Assembly: GCA_023055505.1 (NCBI GenBank)
Contig: JALIRH010000023.1
Span: 8,500,423-8,564,422 of the forward strand
Direction: 5' to 3'
Source: Callipepla californica brunnescens
Taxonomy: Eukaryota > Chordata > Aves > Galliformes > Odontophoridae
DNA length: 64,000 nucleotides
The notes beneath the pieces are model-generated. The model was given only the letters and a program-made list of their open reading frames with translations. It was not told the DNA's origin and did not search any database. A program made the position numbers and the translations under genes. Below, piece after piece: positions 22,691-34,879 of this stretch (positions are counted from its first letter, which is position 1; each line of letters begins with the position of its first letter).

Positions 22691-24013
22691 TTGCTAATAA
22701 ACTTGTTTTCTCGTAAATACACTTCTTTATCAGTTCCTGTATGTTTGAATATATAAGAATTTGTTTGCGTGGATAGGTAGACTGTAACACCTGACAAAAT
22801 AAGAAACATACAATTTTCTGCTCAGCAGAATTACTTCTAAGTCCTAAACAACAATCACTTCTTAATCTATAAAATACCACATCAGTTAGAAGTTGTTGTG
22901 AAAAGTGCAGATCCTGTAAGAGAAGAACTCAAAACTGGAGAAGTTTCCAGCAGTGCCTTAAACTGCAGTATTGAGTTCTAGGTCAAGTGTACCTGACCTC
23001 AGAGAAGCTGGAAGAAGGAATCAGAGGCAACTGGAGGCTAAGCTGAAGACAAACATGTCAAGGAAGGTTATGTGGGAAAAAATAGATGAGAAGAGACTAG
23101 AGACATAAATTGAAATAAATTGGATTGAGTAATGTATATCTGTGTTAATACAGCTGTAGCTTGAGGTTTGAGTTGCCATTCAAGCTTGGATTCAGCAAAG
23201 CTTTTTGGTGTACAGATGAATGGTATTATTAAGATGTGTGCTAAATTGCTTTCCAGACTGGGAATGGCCTTGTACAGGTGAGCCTATGTTTATGGGTGTA
23301 TCTGAATTGCTTGTTAAATAAAAATATGATTTTAGTAATGCATAGTTCTGTTAATTACTCTCCAAAGGATGTGTGAGTGTTATATGGAAACACCCGTTAA
23401 AACCCTTGGAATGTAAAGAGACGGTGTAATAAACACTTCCAGTTTTGTTTTTTATTTTTGTTTTTTATTGTGCTTTGTGTGGTGCTTATTTTTTGCCTCC
23501 CACTGGGAACAATATATTTGTTGAGAATGTAAATATTTTTTCACATCTGTTACTCTTGCAGTTAAGCATTTCGTCAGTAAACCAATATGCTTCATGTCAC
23601 AGGAAAGCGCACCTCAGTTGGTGATGCACGTGATTAAGATAAAGTATGTTTATGATACATGGTAGTTTTTAATTTTGACAGTGTTGAAAGTTCTGCGTTA
23701 CATTAATAGTGCAGATATCTTCTCCATTATGTGTAAGAATGGTTTTATCATATGATAAGCTTATGGATAAACTTTTCTCCTGGAGATATTGATATATATC
23801 CATATGAAAAATATAGAATCCTCGGTTATTCACAATTTGAGACTAAATAGATGCTTTTATTTCAAAGCACATTGGCAATTCTTCAGCTCGAAAGGAATTT
23901 TTATTTCAGTTTAAAAATTACAGTGAGTATGTAGGGTTTTCTCCTTCCTTAGATTTCCAAGTGTAAAGCAAGGATGAAATAACTACTTGATCTATTTGTC
24001 GTATTTTCTTCTT
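22691..24013. other. Intergenic, no gene seen
   Basis: AT-rich, with T-rich patches near 23445-23470. Nothing recognisable. Confidence 0.7.
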
Positions 24014-24680
24014 TTAGCATTCCATGCCTGCTCTTACAAATCCACTTACATTGTTATACTTCTTGGTACATTTTTGTGCAAATTGTTTTCTTCTTGGAAT
24101 CTTAAGCTGATGTTCTTTTGATAATAACCTTACCCTCATCTGTAATTCTAACTTTCTCATGTTTCGTGGCTTTAGTTTATGAGCTTTCCCATAGCTTTTT
24201 CTGACAATTGATCGGATTCTTCAGAAGTTTAGGGGTGATTTTGTAGCTGTTATCGCAGAACTAAGCTGTGGATCATAGTCAGCAATCATCTGAAGGTTAC
24301 CTAGAACTTTAAAGGAAATATGAAGTCTTTTGCTTTCAAGCCCTGTCGTGGCCTCAGCCTCAAGGGATCCTTCATTCTGAAGTGTCTTCATTCTGCCACT
24401 GGTGGGTAAAGCATATGGAGCAGTTTTCACTTTATGATGGAATTTATGGCTAGCAAAAAAACATCTGAGCTGGTTACACAAAGTCCAGATCTGAATTTCT
24501 CCTTAATCTGTGATTTAGATTTGAAGTAGTGAGCTGATGTTCAGACAGAGGCTGCTGTCTGTAAGGATTTCTCCTCTTTGACCTGCATAAAAATGAGCTT
24601 ATTGGCTTTTGTGCATTTATGTGTCTGTACTTATGTGATCTTTGGTGACAGTCATGCCAAGTCTTGGACTGAGGGAACAA
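24014..24680 (-). pseudogene. Coding-like, decayed stretch of unknown origin
   Basis: On the minus strand one frame is open from 24502 to 24014 with a single TGA at 24223-24221. It gives 93 codons, a stop, then 68 codons rich in Lys/Arg (for example RIRSIVRKSYGKAHKLKPRN) ending in TAA at 24016-24014. Immediately upstream, 24680-24474 is open in another frame and is also basic (RSKRRNPYRQQPLSEHQ), so one frameshift near 24480 would join them. I do not recognise the protein. No ATG clearly begins it, no poly(A) tail follows it, and no CR1 similarity is visible. It could be a decayed processed pseudogene, an old exon or a chance run. Codon content and length are above the background of chance frames here, but the case is not proven. 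Confidence 0.3.
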
Positions 24681-24997
24681 TTTTAAATCTTTACCTACCC
24701 TTGTTTTGAAATGGATGATTCAGAGTTTTTTTTTTTTGTTTTTTTTTGATTATAAAGAATTATCAGGAAATTCTCAAGATGAAAATTATTATTTCTTCTT
24801 AACTCTAATGAAAAACAATTCACAATGTGTTTGATTTCCTAAGAGCCACCCTATGAGTCTCTTTGAAGTGAACAGAGTATGTAATTTCTGACAGATACAA
24901 GCTGAAAAATTGAAATGCTTTGTTTGGACTTCACAAAAAACCCTAAAAATTAATGTCAGATGGTAGGAACTCATTTAGTTAGGGCTAGTTTTATTTT

Positions 24998-25825
24998 CAT
25001 GGAATCGTAGGGCAACTTAGGTTGGAAGAGACCTTAGAGCTCGTCCATGCCAAACCCATACTATGGGCTGCTTGCTGCTTACCACATCAGGCTTTCCAGA
25101 GCCCTATTCAACCTGACTTGGAACACCACAGCTGCTCTGGACAGCCTATGTCAGTGCCTCACTACCCTCTAATTAATTTCCTTCTAACATCTAAATTGAA
25201 TTTCCCCTTCTTTTCTTTATAGTTGTTCTCCTGTGTTTTATCACTGTAAAAAATCATGTTTTATCATGTAAAAAAATTCGGTCTCCGTCCTGTTCATAAC
25301 CTCCCTTCAAGTAGGCTACTATGAAATCTCCCTGAAGTTTTGTCTTCTCCAAACTAGACAAGCCCGGCTTTCTTGATCTTTCTTCATAAGAGAAGTGCTC
25401 CAGGCTTCTGATCATCCTCGTGCTCTCCCCTGGACCTACCCTGACAGCACCACATTGTTTTTTGTGTTGAGGGCCCCAGGCCTGGATGCAGTACTTCAGA
25501 CTGGGACTCATGAGGGCAGAGAGGGACAGTCACCTCCATTGCCTTCCTGGCCACCCTTCTTTTGATCCAGCCCAGGATATTGTTGGCCTTCCAGGTTTCA
25601 AGCGCATGACGCTGGCTCGTATCAATGTTTTCATCCACCAGAACCCCTAAGTCCTTCTCTGCAGGGTTGTTCTGAATAGTTGTGTTGAAGAATGATGGTC
25701 CCAAGATGGACTGCTGGAGGGCACCACTTGTCAGTGAACTCCAGCTGGACGTGGATCCATTGACCAAAACCCTCTGGCTGACAGTCCGACCAATTTCTTT
25801 TTCACTGATAGTCAAGTCTGGGCTT
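24998..25825 (-). repeat. CR1 LINE, about 830 bp, reversed
   Basis: Starts with the 3' tail (TGGAATCGTAGGGCAACTTAGG, TTGGAAGAGACC) and extends through the ORF2 C-terminus to the RT-distal region. One minus frame at 25511-25254 reads LEHFSYEERSRKPGLSSLEK, a CR1 ORF2 C-terminal signature, with many breaks. Another (25815-25384) keeps EKDLGVLVDENI. It is 5'-truncated and inactive. An A/C-rich simple repeat begins about 30 bp beyond its 5' end. Confidence 0.9.
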
Positions 25826-25854
25826 TATTTAAAAGAAGCTACTTAAAAGCTTGT

Positions 25855-25934
25855 GAAAACAAAACAGAACCAAAACAACAACAACAACAACAACAACAAA
25901 CAAAACAAAACAAAAACAAAACAAAACAAAAAAC
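25855..25934 (+). repeat. (AAC)n/(AAAAC)n simple repeat
   Basis: About 80 bp of almost pure A and C: eight or so tandem AAC units at 25875-25900, followed by AAAAC-type units to 25934. Confidence 0.95.
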
Positions 25935-26220
25935 CTCTGCCTTATTTAAGACATTTCAGTGTCAAGCAAAAGAATTAAAAACCTTTCATCTGTACCCGCA
26001 GTCCCCACAGAGATCTGTGTAGGAACCCCTACCCTGTAACTACTAACTTCTAAAAGAAAGGTAGTGATTATCCTGGTGTTTCTATGGATATTAGACAAAA
26101 ATTGAGGAAATATCTAGCAAGCGTGTCATTAAACGTGAGAAGAAAAATTACTCTGGGCCTTAATTCAATTGCACTGGCAATGGTGATGTAAGGGGCAAGC
26201 CGTGCTCAGGACAGCCTGTA

Positions 26221-26385
26221 TCACAGAATCACCAGGGTTTTAAAAGACCTACAAGATCATCCAGTCCAACAATCCTTCTGTCACCAATAGTTCTCTCTAA
26301 ACCATGTTCCTCTCAGCACAGTGTCTAAATGTTCCCTGAACACTGGTGACTCCACCACCTCCCTGGGCAGCCTTTCGCAGGCTCA
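26221..26385 (-). repeat. CR1 LINE, 3' end, reversed
   Basis: Starts with the tail (ATCACAGAATCACCAGGG, AAGATCATCCAGTCCAAC) and stops within the 3'UTR after GACTCCACCACCTCCCTGGG. It is the same subfamily type as the copy at 20222-21748. Confidence 0.88.
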
Positions 26386-29064
26386 GTACGCAGGCTTTAG
26401 TTCGTTGCTGTGTGCCTAGTGGTGGTGACTATGCTGATAAAGAGTTTTGTAGCTGAGAATTTGCTGTATCAATTAGTGGCGGTGTGTTGTTTATATTTGT
26501 TGTAGTTTTCATGGAAATAAATAGGAGGCATTGCTTTTGGAGTGACCTATATCGTTAGCTGATAAATGAGATAATCAGTTGATATTTATTTAATAGATCC
26601 TATGTCAGTGACACCAGATGGAACAGAAATTTGAGAAACAACAGGACTTTCCAATACCATTTTTTTATGTTAATGTTTGACTTGGAGTTAAGATTCCTGG
26701 AACCAAATGCAGAGTGCATTGGCAGCATTGTGATTGTTTGCTTTCTACAAAGTGCTTGCATTTTACCTTCCTGCCTCTGGAGAAGCATCCAGCAGTTCCC
26801 TTCATCTGTTTCTGAGGAGGAAAATTTGAAACAATATCCATGCTAGAAATGAACAGTTATCCCTTGAGTTTCCAGTATTTTCTGTGGCTATTACTCCTAA
26901 AACAGCCCCATGTATGAGTACAGTGAGAGCCACAGGTTAATTTATTATCTTAATGATTGTTATTTGCAGCATGACTAATTCTTTTTTTTTTTTTTTTTTT
27001 TTTTTCCATAGGCTGTTCATTTATTTGGAAATCAAACAGAGGAGGCCAGGTCCATATGTACAGTTCTGGTTTTCTGGTTACTTTCTCATAGGGAAAGAAA
27101 AAAACAGTCAATGTGTTTGATTTTTATATAGTAATATCTTTTGAAGTAAGAAGTAGCTGGTATATGGTCTCTTTTACAGATAAACTTGCAAGATGATGCG
27201 CTGTCAGATTGCTACTATACTGAATTGCTTAGGGGAGGGGCTTATAATGGATGCTGAGTGTGATGGGATGTGTAATGTTCCAAGCATCTCAGATTAACTT
27301 ATTCCAAATATGAACTGAGCCTCAGAAGCAGATGCATTGATACTGTGGTAAGCCAGAGCTGATGCTGCAGTACAGGCAGAAAGCTTTGACGCTTGTGACC
27401 GTCAGCAAAAGCAGAGAATACAAATGAATCTTAAGGGAGGCAAAAGAGTGGGGGAGGGGAACGAATGAGGTGAGTGTTAAAAATTTAAATGATAGGTGTC
27501 TGCTAACTCTGTTGGGCTGGAACGAGTTAGGAGATGCTGAGATGAAGGGGCATTGGAGAATATGTGATCATAATGAGAAAATGGGGGAGGTTATGTCTCC
27601 AGCTGTTACAGCAGTAGCTAGGGAAAAAAAATTTTTTTGAAGGACCTCTGAAGGTCAGTAATATATCAAGAGCTAACTAGCTTGCAAATGGTCCTAACAT
27701 TTCTATTGTATGTGCCAATGTTGAAAATGTCAATTACCACAATAAGTAGTGCCATTTTCTTGTACAAACTGATAAAATGCTACAGGGACTATCTGGTGAA
27801 TACAGTGATTTTATTCAGCCATATAATGAAAAGAGATTTTTCTTCTCAAGATTAGAAGTAGGATTAGATGCTTTCTTTTTCTATATGGTGACAAAACAGT
27901 AATACCGAGTGCTCTAAGAGTCTTTCTTAGGCAAAACATAATTTGAATTGCGGTAGTTGTAGGTTTCCTTTAAATATTTTACTACCTAATAAATACTCCA
28001 GCAGCAGTGCAGATGAATTTTAACAGAGTGTCTTTCTGGTACTATTCATGCTAATTTATAAGATTTAGCACAATTACTATTCCTGAAAGCTAAAAAATAG
28101 GGAGTTATTTCATGAACACATAAAACAAGGTCTTTGAAAGGATTTAACGGCACTCTTAAAATGAAATATTTGGCTCAGATATAATTTGAGCTGGCTACAA
28201 AATTGAAGTGTACTGTCATTCCTGACATTCATAAAAATAAATTATTATGTATTGTTTCCTTCTCCTTCTTTCTGAATACAGATCAGTTTGAAAGAAACTA
28301 GGTGCTTTCATTCCCTTGTTTCTGAGGTGTTAAGGGGTTGTTCTGTGCATGAAGGCGAGTACATCAGTATGAACAGTAGGGCATCTCTTGTAAATTTATG
28401 TACGCTGAAACAAAAAGATTAATCTTTTTAATAACTGGAACTTTATGGAAAAAGCATATTCACAAATCACATTCCTAGCTGAAGGTAATTTCCATATATT
28501 CATTAGGACATCTGATCTGCAGGCATTTTGGAACATAACATTTATAGTGGATTTTTTTTTTTATTTAAAGGAAAGTCAGAGCAAATGAGAATTCACATCG
28601 TAATAGTTCAGAGGTAAAAACTTGATTGTAGAGAAACGAGTGACAAAATCTGTTAATTAGTGAAACAGTATTTGTTGGTTTTTGTGTATCCTTCCCTCAC
28701 AATGGTGTTTTATTACATTTTCATCTTTATCTATCTGTATAATTAAATAAATATACTGTACAGTACTTTGATTTTCATCTCATTTAGGCATTCAGCACTG
28801 TCCATAGTAAGACTTTAAATCATAATGACTATTGTTTATGAACAGCTATTATTCCGTATTTCAAAATTTTCTATTGAATCTTTGAGATATAATCAGTACT
28901 GGAATAAAAATTGTTGTCTTGAAATTCTGTGTATATATATGTTGACATATTTAAATATAACTGATCAAAGTTCAGTAGGAAAACAACTTTATCAACAGAA
29001 GTTTTTAAGTAGGCATTTTAAAATCAAAGGGAAAAACACATGCATCAGTACAGGTTGTACAAAT
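26386..29064. other. Intergenic, no gene seen
   Basis: AT-rich, with a T24 run (listed). The frames at 26600-26846 on both strands are chance frames. Confidence 0.7.
26982..27005 (+). repeat. Poly(T) run of 24
   Basis: Uninterrupted T24. No gene-derived sequence is visible next to it on the minus strand, so it is a simple repeat and not a recognisable retrocopy tail. Confidence 0.9.
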
Positions 29065-29755
29065 TAGGGGATGACTTGCTGGAGTTGAGGCTCACCAGCT
29101 TGTAGTTCCCTAGGTCTCCCTTCTTCCCTTTCTTGTAAATGGGAGTTACGTTTTTCCATCTTTGGGTACTTCATCTGACAGCCGTGAATTTTCAGATATG
29201 ATAGAGAGTGGCCCAGCAGCCACATCAGCCAGCTCCCTTAGGACTTGGGATGTATATCATCTGGCCCAATGGACTTCTACATATTCAGTCTCATGATTCA
29301 GTATCTAACTTTCCTTGCCCTTACAGCTGGGGGGAGTTTGTTCTTCTGGTTCTCACAGAGGTTCAGGTTTACGAATGTGAGAATCCTGGCTGCCAGTGAA
29401 GACTGAGGCAAAAAGCACTCGGAGTACCTCAGCCTTCTCCAAGTCTGTTGTAGCCAGTTCTCCCTTCTCATTTAGCAAAGGGAGTACACTCTCTTTGGCT
29501 TGTCTCTTTTAACCCATGTATCTTTGGAACCCTTCTTGTTATTTTTAACATCTCTCATCAAATTTAGTTCCATCTGTGCTTTGGCTTTTCTAATCCCAAC
29601 TCTGCAAGTCCAGGGAGTGTCTTTATATTGTTCCCAGGTGACACTGTCTTGCTTCCACTGTCTGCACTTGCCCTTCCTTTTCCTCAGTTTGACCAGCAGG
29701 TCCTTGCCAAGTTATGCTGATTTCCTGCCTATACTGCCTACTTTCTTAGTCTGAG
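29065..29755 (-). repeat. CR1 LINE, internal ORF2 segment (linker before RT), reversed
   Basis: This corresponds to the CR1 ORF2 segment between the endonuclease and RT domains. In reverse it carries remnants of the conserved HPKSLRELA-type and KGRRE-type blocks, but with stops and frame changes. Both ends are truncated: there is no 3' tail. On the plus strand the recognisable CR1 blocks are 'TCTCCCTTCTTCCCTTTCTT', 'GACTGAGGCAAAAAGCA' and 'TTTGGAACCCTTCTTGTT'. Confidence 0.8.
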
Positions 29756-29777
29756 AGGCAGAGAGCTCTTGAGTCAG

Positions 29778-30136
29778 CTGGAAGACTGAGAGGGGATCTG
29801 AAAAATGTTTATAAATATCTAAAGGGAGTTTGGATGCAAATGAGTGAGGCCAGGCTCTTCTTGGTGGGGTGTAGCAATAGGAAAAGGAGTAATGGCCTTA
29901 AAGTTGAACTTAAGAAGTGTGATACTAACATGAGGAAGAATTTCTTCACAGTAAGGGTGATGGGGCACTGGAACAGTTGCTCAGAGAGGTTGTGGAGTCT
30001 CCTTCTCTGGAGATATCCAAGACCCATCTGGACAGCTACCTGTGTGACCTGTTATAGGGTGCCTGCTTTTAATGGGAGCTGGATTTGATGACCTCTTCAG
30101 GTCCCTTCCAACTCCTATAGTTCTGTGATTCTGAAC
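29778..30136 (+). repeat. CR1 LINE, 3' end
   Basis: Sense CR1 from the ORF2 C-terminus (GAGAGGGGATCTGAAAAATG, AAGAATTTCTTCACAGTAAG) to the tail (CAGGTCCCTTCCAACTCC, TAGTTCTGTGATTCTG). It abuts the opposite-strand CR1 fragment on its left. Confidence 0.92.
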
Positions 30137-30258
30137 ATTTAGAAGATTTTTAGAAGATATTTTTAGAAGTTAAGAAAAGTTCTCCCACTGTAAGTCCATA
30201 GAGGTTGAATTATCTAATGTTGTTACTGCCTTTACTCTCTGCTGAAACAGGGTTGTTG

Positions 30259-30334
30259 CAAAAAAACAAACAAAAAACCCACAACAACAACAAACAAACA
30301 AATAACAAGAAAAAAAAAAACAAACCAAACCAAA
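30259..30334 (+). repeat. A/C-rich (CAAA)n/(CAA)n simple repeat
   Basis: About 75 bp of CAAA, CAA and A-run units lying between two CR1 copies. Confidence 0.9.
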
Positions 30335-30416
30335 GTACCAGCAGCATATATAATGTGATTTCACTTCTCTTTCCCTCCCCCATCCAAAACGCCATTTAGT
30401 CATTTTAACTTCAGCC

Positions 30417-30800
30417 ATAGAACAGAATGGTTTGTGTTGGAAGAGACCTTTTTAAGACCAAATAGTTCAACCCTCCTGTTATAGGTGGGGACACCTCCCA
30501 CTAGACCAGGTTGCTCAAAGCCCCATCCAGCCTGGCCTTGAATGGGACATCCACAGCCTCTCTGGGTAATCCGTTTCAGTGTCTCATCGCCCTCACAGTA
30601 AATAATTTCTTCCTAACATCCAGTCTAAATCTCTCCTCTTCCAGTTTAAAGCCATTTCCCCTCATCCTGTCACCATGTATTCTCATAAAAAATTCCCTCT
30701 TCAGCTTTCCTGTAGTCTCCTTTCAGCTACTGGAAGGCTACTACAAGGTCCCTCTGGGGCCTTCTCCAGAATGAAGAACCCCAAATCTCTCAGCCAATAA
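30417..30800 (-). repeat. CR1 LINE, 3' end, reversed
   Basis: Starts with the tail (CATAGAACAGAATGG, TTGGAAGAGACC) and runs into the ORF2 end (CATCGCCCTCACAGTAAAT, CCTCATCCTGTCACCATG). It is 5'-truncated at about 30800. The plus frame at 30511-30774 is its shadow. Confidence 0.92.
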
Positions 30801-32377
30801 AATATTAAGTATAAAAACAAATAAGAGAATTACTAGTAAACTAGTAAGAAACTTAAGTATAAAAATTAGTATACTAATTCACACTGATTCCAAGTGAGGA
30901 AACAAGTGAAAGACAGAAGTGTGGATTGAGCCAATCAGACATATGTGATAAAGCATATAAGATGTAGCTGTGATAATCCAAGTGAAAACACAGAAGAGAT
31001 AAAATTTCTCTCATCACTTGCCATGGGAATAATATGTTTATTTGTATACTTCAGCTACTTTTTTCAAGTATTCTGATACGTGCTGCAAAATGACTGTTCC
31101 AAAAAGTGATAGAAGATAAACTCAATATTTTTGTTATTTTTATTTTTGAGGTATTGATAAATACATACTAATTACATTTAGAGTCAAATAAGATTCTGAA
31201 CTGAACAGATCTCTTCAGGATTATACTTCAACAGCAAGGTGATAGTACATGGTTAGAATTGTATGTTTCTTCAGTTTCACTTGAATGTTAGGATTATGTG
31301 TTCCAAGAAATGATGGAAGCCAGGAGATTATTTCAGTTCTTATACTTCAGCTCTTCTATTTGCAAAGAATATTGTGTTTACACTGCTTTGAGTATTGATT
31401 CCTGATCATAGGCTGCCATTATCGCAAGAAAATTCTAAGTTAGTGTTCACGTATCACACTGGGATTCTGAAGTGGCTCTTGCACAGCTGTGTTATACTGT
31501 CCTTTTCTTTCTCCTTGTAATATATATTCAGTACTGTTTTGCCTACACCTTATTGATGTTGCTTACTGTCATGCTGTCCTAGCATTTTACTCAAACAGTA
31601 CAAAATCAGCAACAGTATTCAAGGTTGTATTTGGCCAGTCTGTATGTATAAGTGAATTTGTGTCTGTACTTTGTTTGTCATAATAAGGAAAACCGAGATA
31701 AAAGTCTGTTTAGTTATGGAAGGTGGTTCACTCTCAAAACAGTTGAGTGCTGGGAAGCTGAATATATATATGGGTGCTGTCTTACATGCAAAACAGCTGC
31801 CTCAGGATGAGATGTGTTTTGCCATTGGATGGATGTCAGCTGTAGATTTTTTTTTTTTTACCACTCTTAACTGTCTTGAGAAAGCAGCTCTAAAACTAAA
31901 GTGGCGTAGAATTTTGTATTCTAGTATAAATGTGTCACGTGGGATGTATACAGAATAATTTAATCCAAATAATTTTTTCCGACTACTGAGTTATTTTTGA
32001 AGTATATTTGCTAAATTGTTTATTCTTCATGAGTAATTCTGAAAATGGATGTTTTAAGAATTTGTGGAAAATAGTTGTGAGGAAGGAAATATAACTGTAT
32101 TTTAAAGTCATCTTGAAGTAATGTGAGACTTCCTCCAGTAGTAAAATAGTATGGTGTACATAAGTTATGAAGATTTATTTAATTGTAGAAGTATTCCACA
32201 GCATTGGTTTAAAGTTATGAATGTGTGCTCCATACATGCCTTAACTGTCAAGCAGTCATGATAGTAAATATTTTGACCTTGACGTAATGGGTGCTCTCAG
32301 TTTTAGTTCTTCGGTTGTTTGTGGATTAATCGAGGTTATGATCAGATTTGTATCAGACTAGCAGAAAGACAGAATAT
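30801..32377. other. Intergenic, no gene seen
   Basis: AT-rich, with short frames only and a T-run at about 31847-31859. Confidence 0.7.
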
Positions 32378-32718
32378 GCCTTTTGGTATCTAAAGGGGAG
32401 CTACAGGAAAGAAGGGTGCAGACTCTTCAGCAGGGTCCGTGGAGGTAGGACAAGAGGAAGTGGTTTCAAAGTAAAAAGAGGAGAGATTTAGGTTGAATAT
32501 AAGGAAGAAGTCTTTTATAGTGAGGGTGGAGAGGCACTGGGACGAATTGCCCAAAGGTGTGGTGGAAGACCTGTCCCTGGAGACTTTCAAGGCCAGGTTG
32601 GAGGGATCTCAGGGCTCCTGATCGAGCTGTAGGCGTACCTGTTCATTGCAGAGGAGTTGGAATATATGACCTTTAAAGGTCCCTTCCGACTTAAAGGATT
32701 CTGATTCTATTCTGTGAA
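32378..32718 (+). repeat. CR1 LINE, 3' end
   Basis: Sense CR1 from the ORF2 C-terminus (GGTATCTAAAGGGGAGCTAC) through GGCACTGGGACGAATTGCCC to the tail (AAAGGTCCCTTCCGACTT, GATTCTGATTCTATTCTGTG). Confidence 0.92.
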
Positions 32719-34464
32719 AGTTCTGAGTAAACTAAGAGTGTACAGAAATAGAACTGTCCAGAAAAAAAATGTTCCTGGCTCAGAATGTTGCCAATTCAGT
32801 GACAAATTAGTGAAACTTTCTACTTTTAAAGCATCTTGAACCTGTTTTAGTTGCTCCATGGATCTCAGCTTTTGCACGTGTGGGGAGGATGAGGAGGTAA
32901 AGAGCTGTTACTGTCATGGTGTGAAAATTACCACAATTAAAACTATTAGAAGAGAGAAATGAATGTTAAAGGAAAGAGAGAAGGCGTAATCAACAGCTGT
33001 CTTTAAATGTCCAAGTGCTGCATGGCTCGATTTTTAATGTTTGTTTTGCATTTGCATTTCACAGTTCTCAAGAAAATTGTGACTGGATTGATATTTGCTG
33101 CATATTTTCTTTAGCCAGAGGATATTGAATTAACATCAAGGCCGAAGGAAAAAAATATCAAACAGTTACTCTTATTATTTTATCTTTTTTTTTTTTTCTA
33201 CATAGATTTAGTTTTAACAAAACCAGATTTCTGAGAAAGATATGACACTTAAACATCTTGTAAACAATGTTTCCAGCTGATTTTGTGTTAAACAAATTAT
33301 GCTTTGCAATTTTGTAACTGCAGTGTGTCCTTTTTGCTATTTCATTATAATAACGCTCCATTTTTGCTTTACACATTTTTAAAAGCTGTTATTTATGGTT
33401 TAAATCTTTTCAGCATCACTGTTATGTTTAAGTCTCTATTTTTATAGGCAGCTTTAGTGTCATAGTATGACACTGATTATATACTTTCCACTAGTTTTGC
33501 TTCTGGAAATGGGGTTTGAATGATTTAAAAAATAAACAAAGGAATAGAAAATGACATCAGACACAGCATGAAAAAATAAGAAGCTTCTTACTTGAAGAAG
33601 GCATGATGCATAAAAATGAGGAAATAATGAGAGGAGGATTCCTTGGGCTAAATGGAAGACATCAAAACCATTTGTATGTCAGTTTAATGGCCCTGTGACA
33701 CATGTATCTGTTTTTAAAGATGTGAGAAAAGCAACCGACTCAGGCCATTGTTCTTATATTTCACCACATTATTTTGGATCTTTTTTTCTTGGTCAATATT
33801 AGCATTTCTGGACATCCTCTTGTGAAAAAAACTTTCATTATGTTTTTCTTCATGATAACAGTAGGTTGGCTTTTTGATTTTCTTTAGTGTTTTAGTGGGA
33901 GAGACGCTGCAAGAAATTATTATTAGCTATGCTGTAGAAAAAAAGAGGAGGAAAAGCCGGTCTGTATATTATATTTTCGTCAATACCATCCAGAAAAGAC
34001 GGGAATGTATGCACATTTTATGGAGCACAGTGTTTGCTGAGGAATAAATGAATGTTTTCTGAAGAGAACTTCCAATGCATAAACAGATACTGTGTCAGAG
34101 ACAGCAACACTTGTTACTAGTAGTGTTTCTCAGGTAGGGGAGATGCTGCAATGGGGACAATTACAATTATGTAGAGAAATTTCATTCCCCAAAGCACTGC
34201 TGTGATTTCTTTTTGCAAATTTATTCTTCATCCATCTGTAAGAGTGATGGTTCATCCTTGACTTAAATGTCATAATGTAGTTTCCTTCCATCTTATTCAT
34301 CCTCCTGCGCAGAGCACCTACATACCGTTGTTTCACTGCACAGGTGTGTTTCTTTGTTGTTGTTCATTTTGTTTCTCCTCCCTTTCTTCTTGAGATGTAC
34401 AGAAGAGTGGCATCATTGTTAGACAAAGAAAGAGCAAGTGTTATCTACCCTGATGTTCAGAGTC
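32719..34464. other. Intergenic, no gene seen
   Basis: AT-rich, with T-runs near 33186. No repeat or gene recognised. Confidence 0.7.
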
Positions 34465-34765
34465 TTGGATAAAATCCTGCACAACAGCCTAGTCTCTTAA
34501 GTTGTAGAGATTTGGGTAGGATGGGTAGAGTTTGGTGGATAAGGAAGATGCTGGATGGCTGTACTCAGGGTGTTGTGGTCAGCGACTCAGTGTCCAGGTG
34601 GAGACCTGTAATGAGTGCTGTCCCTCAGGGTTTAGGGCAAGATTGAATGGGCCCCTGGGCAACCTGATCTAGTGGGAGGTGTTTCTACCCCTGGTTGGTA
34701 TTTGTGCGAGATGATCTATAAAATCCTTTTCAGCAGTAGAGATTATGTGGTTATATGATGACAGA
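34465..34765 (+). repeat. CR1 LINE with large internal deletion
   Basis: Two CR1 segments in the same orientation. 34465-34625 derives from the RT domain: its frame reads a [13 protein letters not shown] block and ends at a VPQG-type block (GTCCCTCAGGG). 34640-34765 is the 3' tail region (GGGCAACCTGATCTAGTGGG). About 1 kb of the normal element between them is absent. Either one copy lost its middle or two fragments lie side by side. Confidence 0.75.
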
Positions 34766-34879
34766 AATTATTAACAAGACCAGACTATGAAATTGATTTT
34801 ATTTGGAGCTGCCACTCTATCAAGGATGAAAGGAGGGCTGCAGCTGCTAAAGGAAACTGAACATAATAAGTTCTGGTTT

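Noticed and set aside
25855..25934. CRISPR-like periodic repeat
   Set aside because: It is a plain AAC/AAAAC microsatellite in a vertebrate genome without spacers.
26982..27005. Poly(T) runs as possible tails of processed pseudogenes on the minus strand
   Set aside because: No gene-derived sequence is visible upstream of the tails, and they fit simple slippage repeats.
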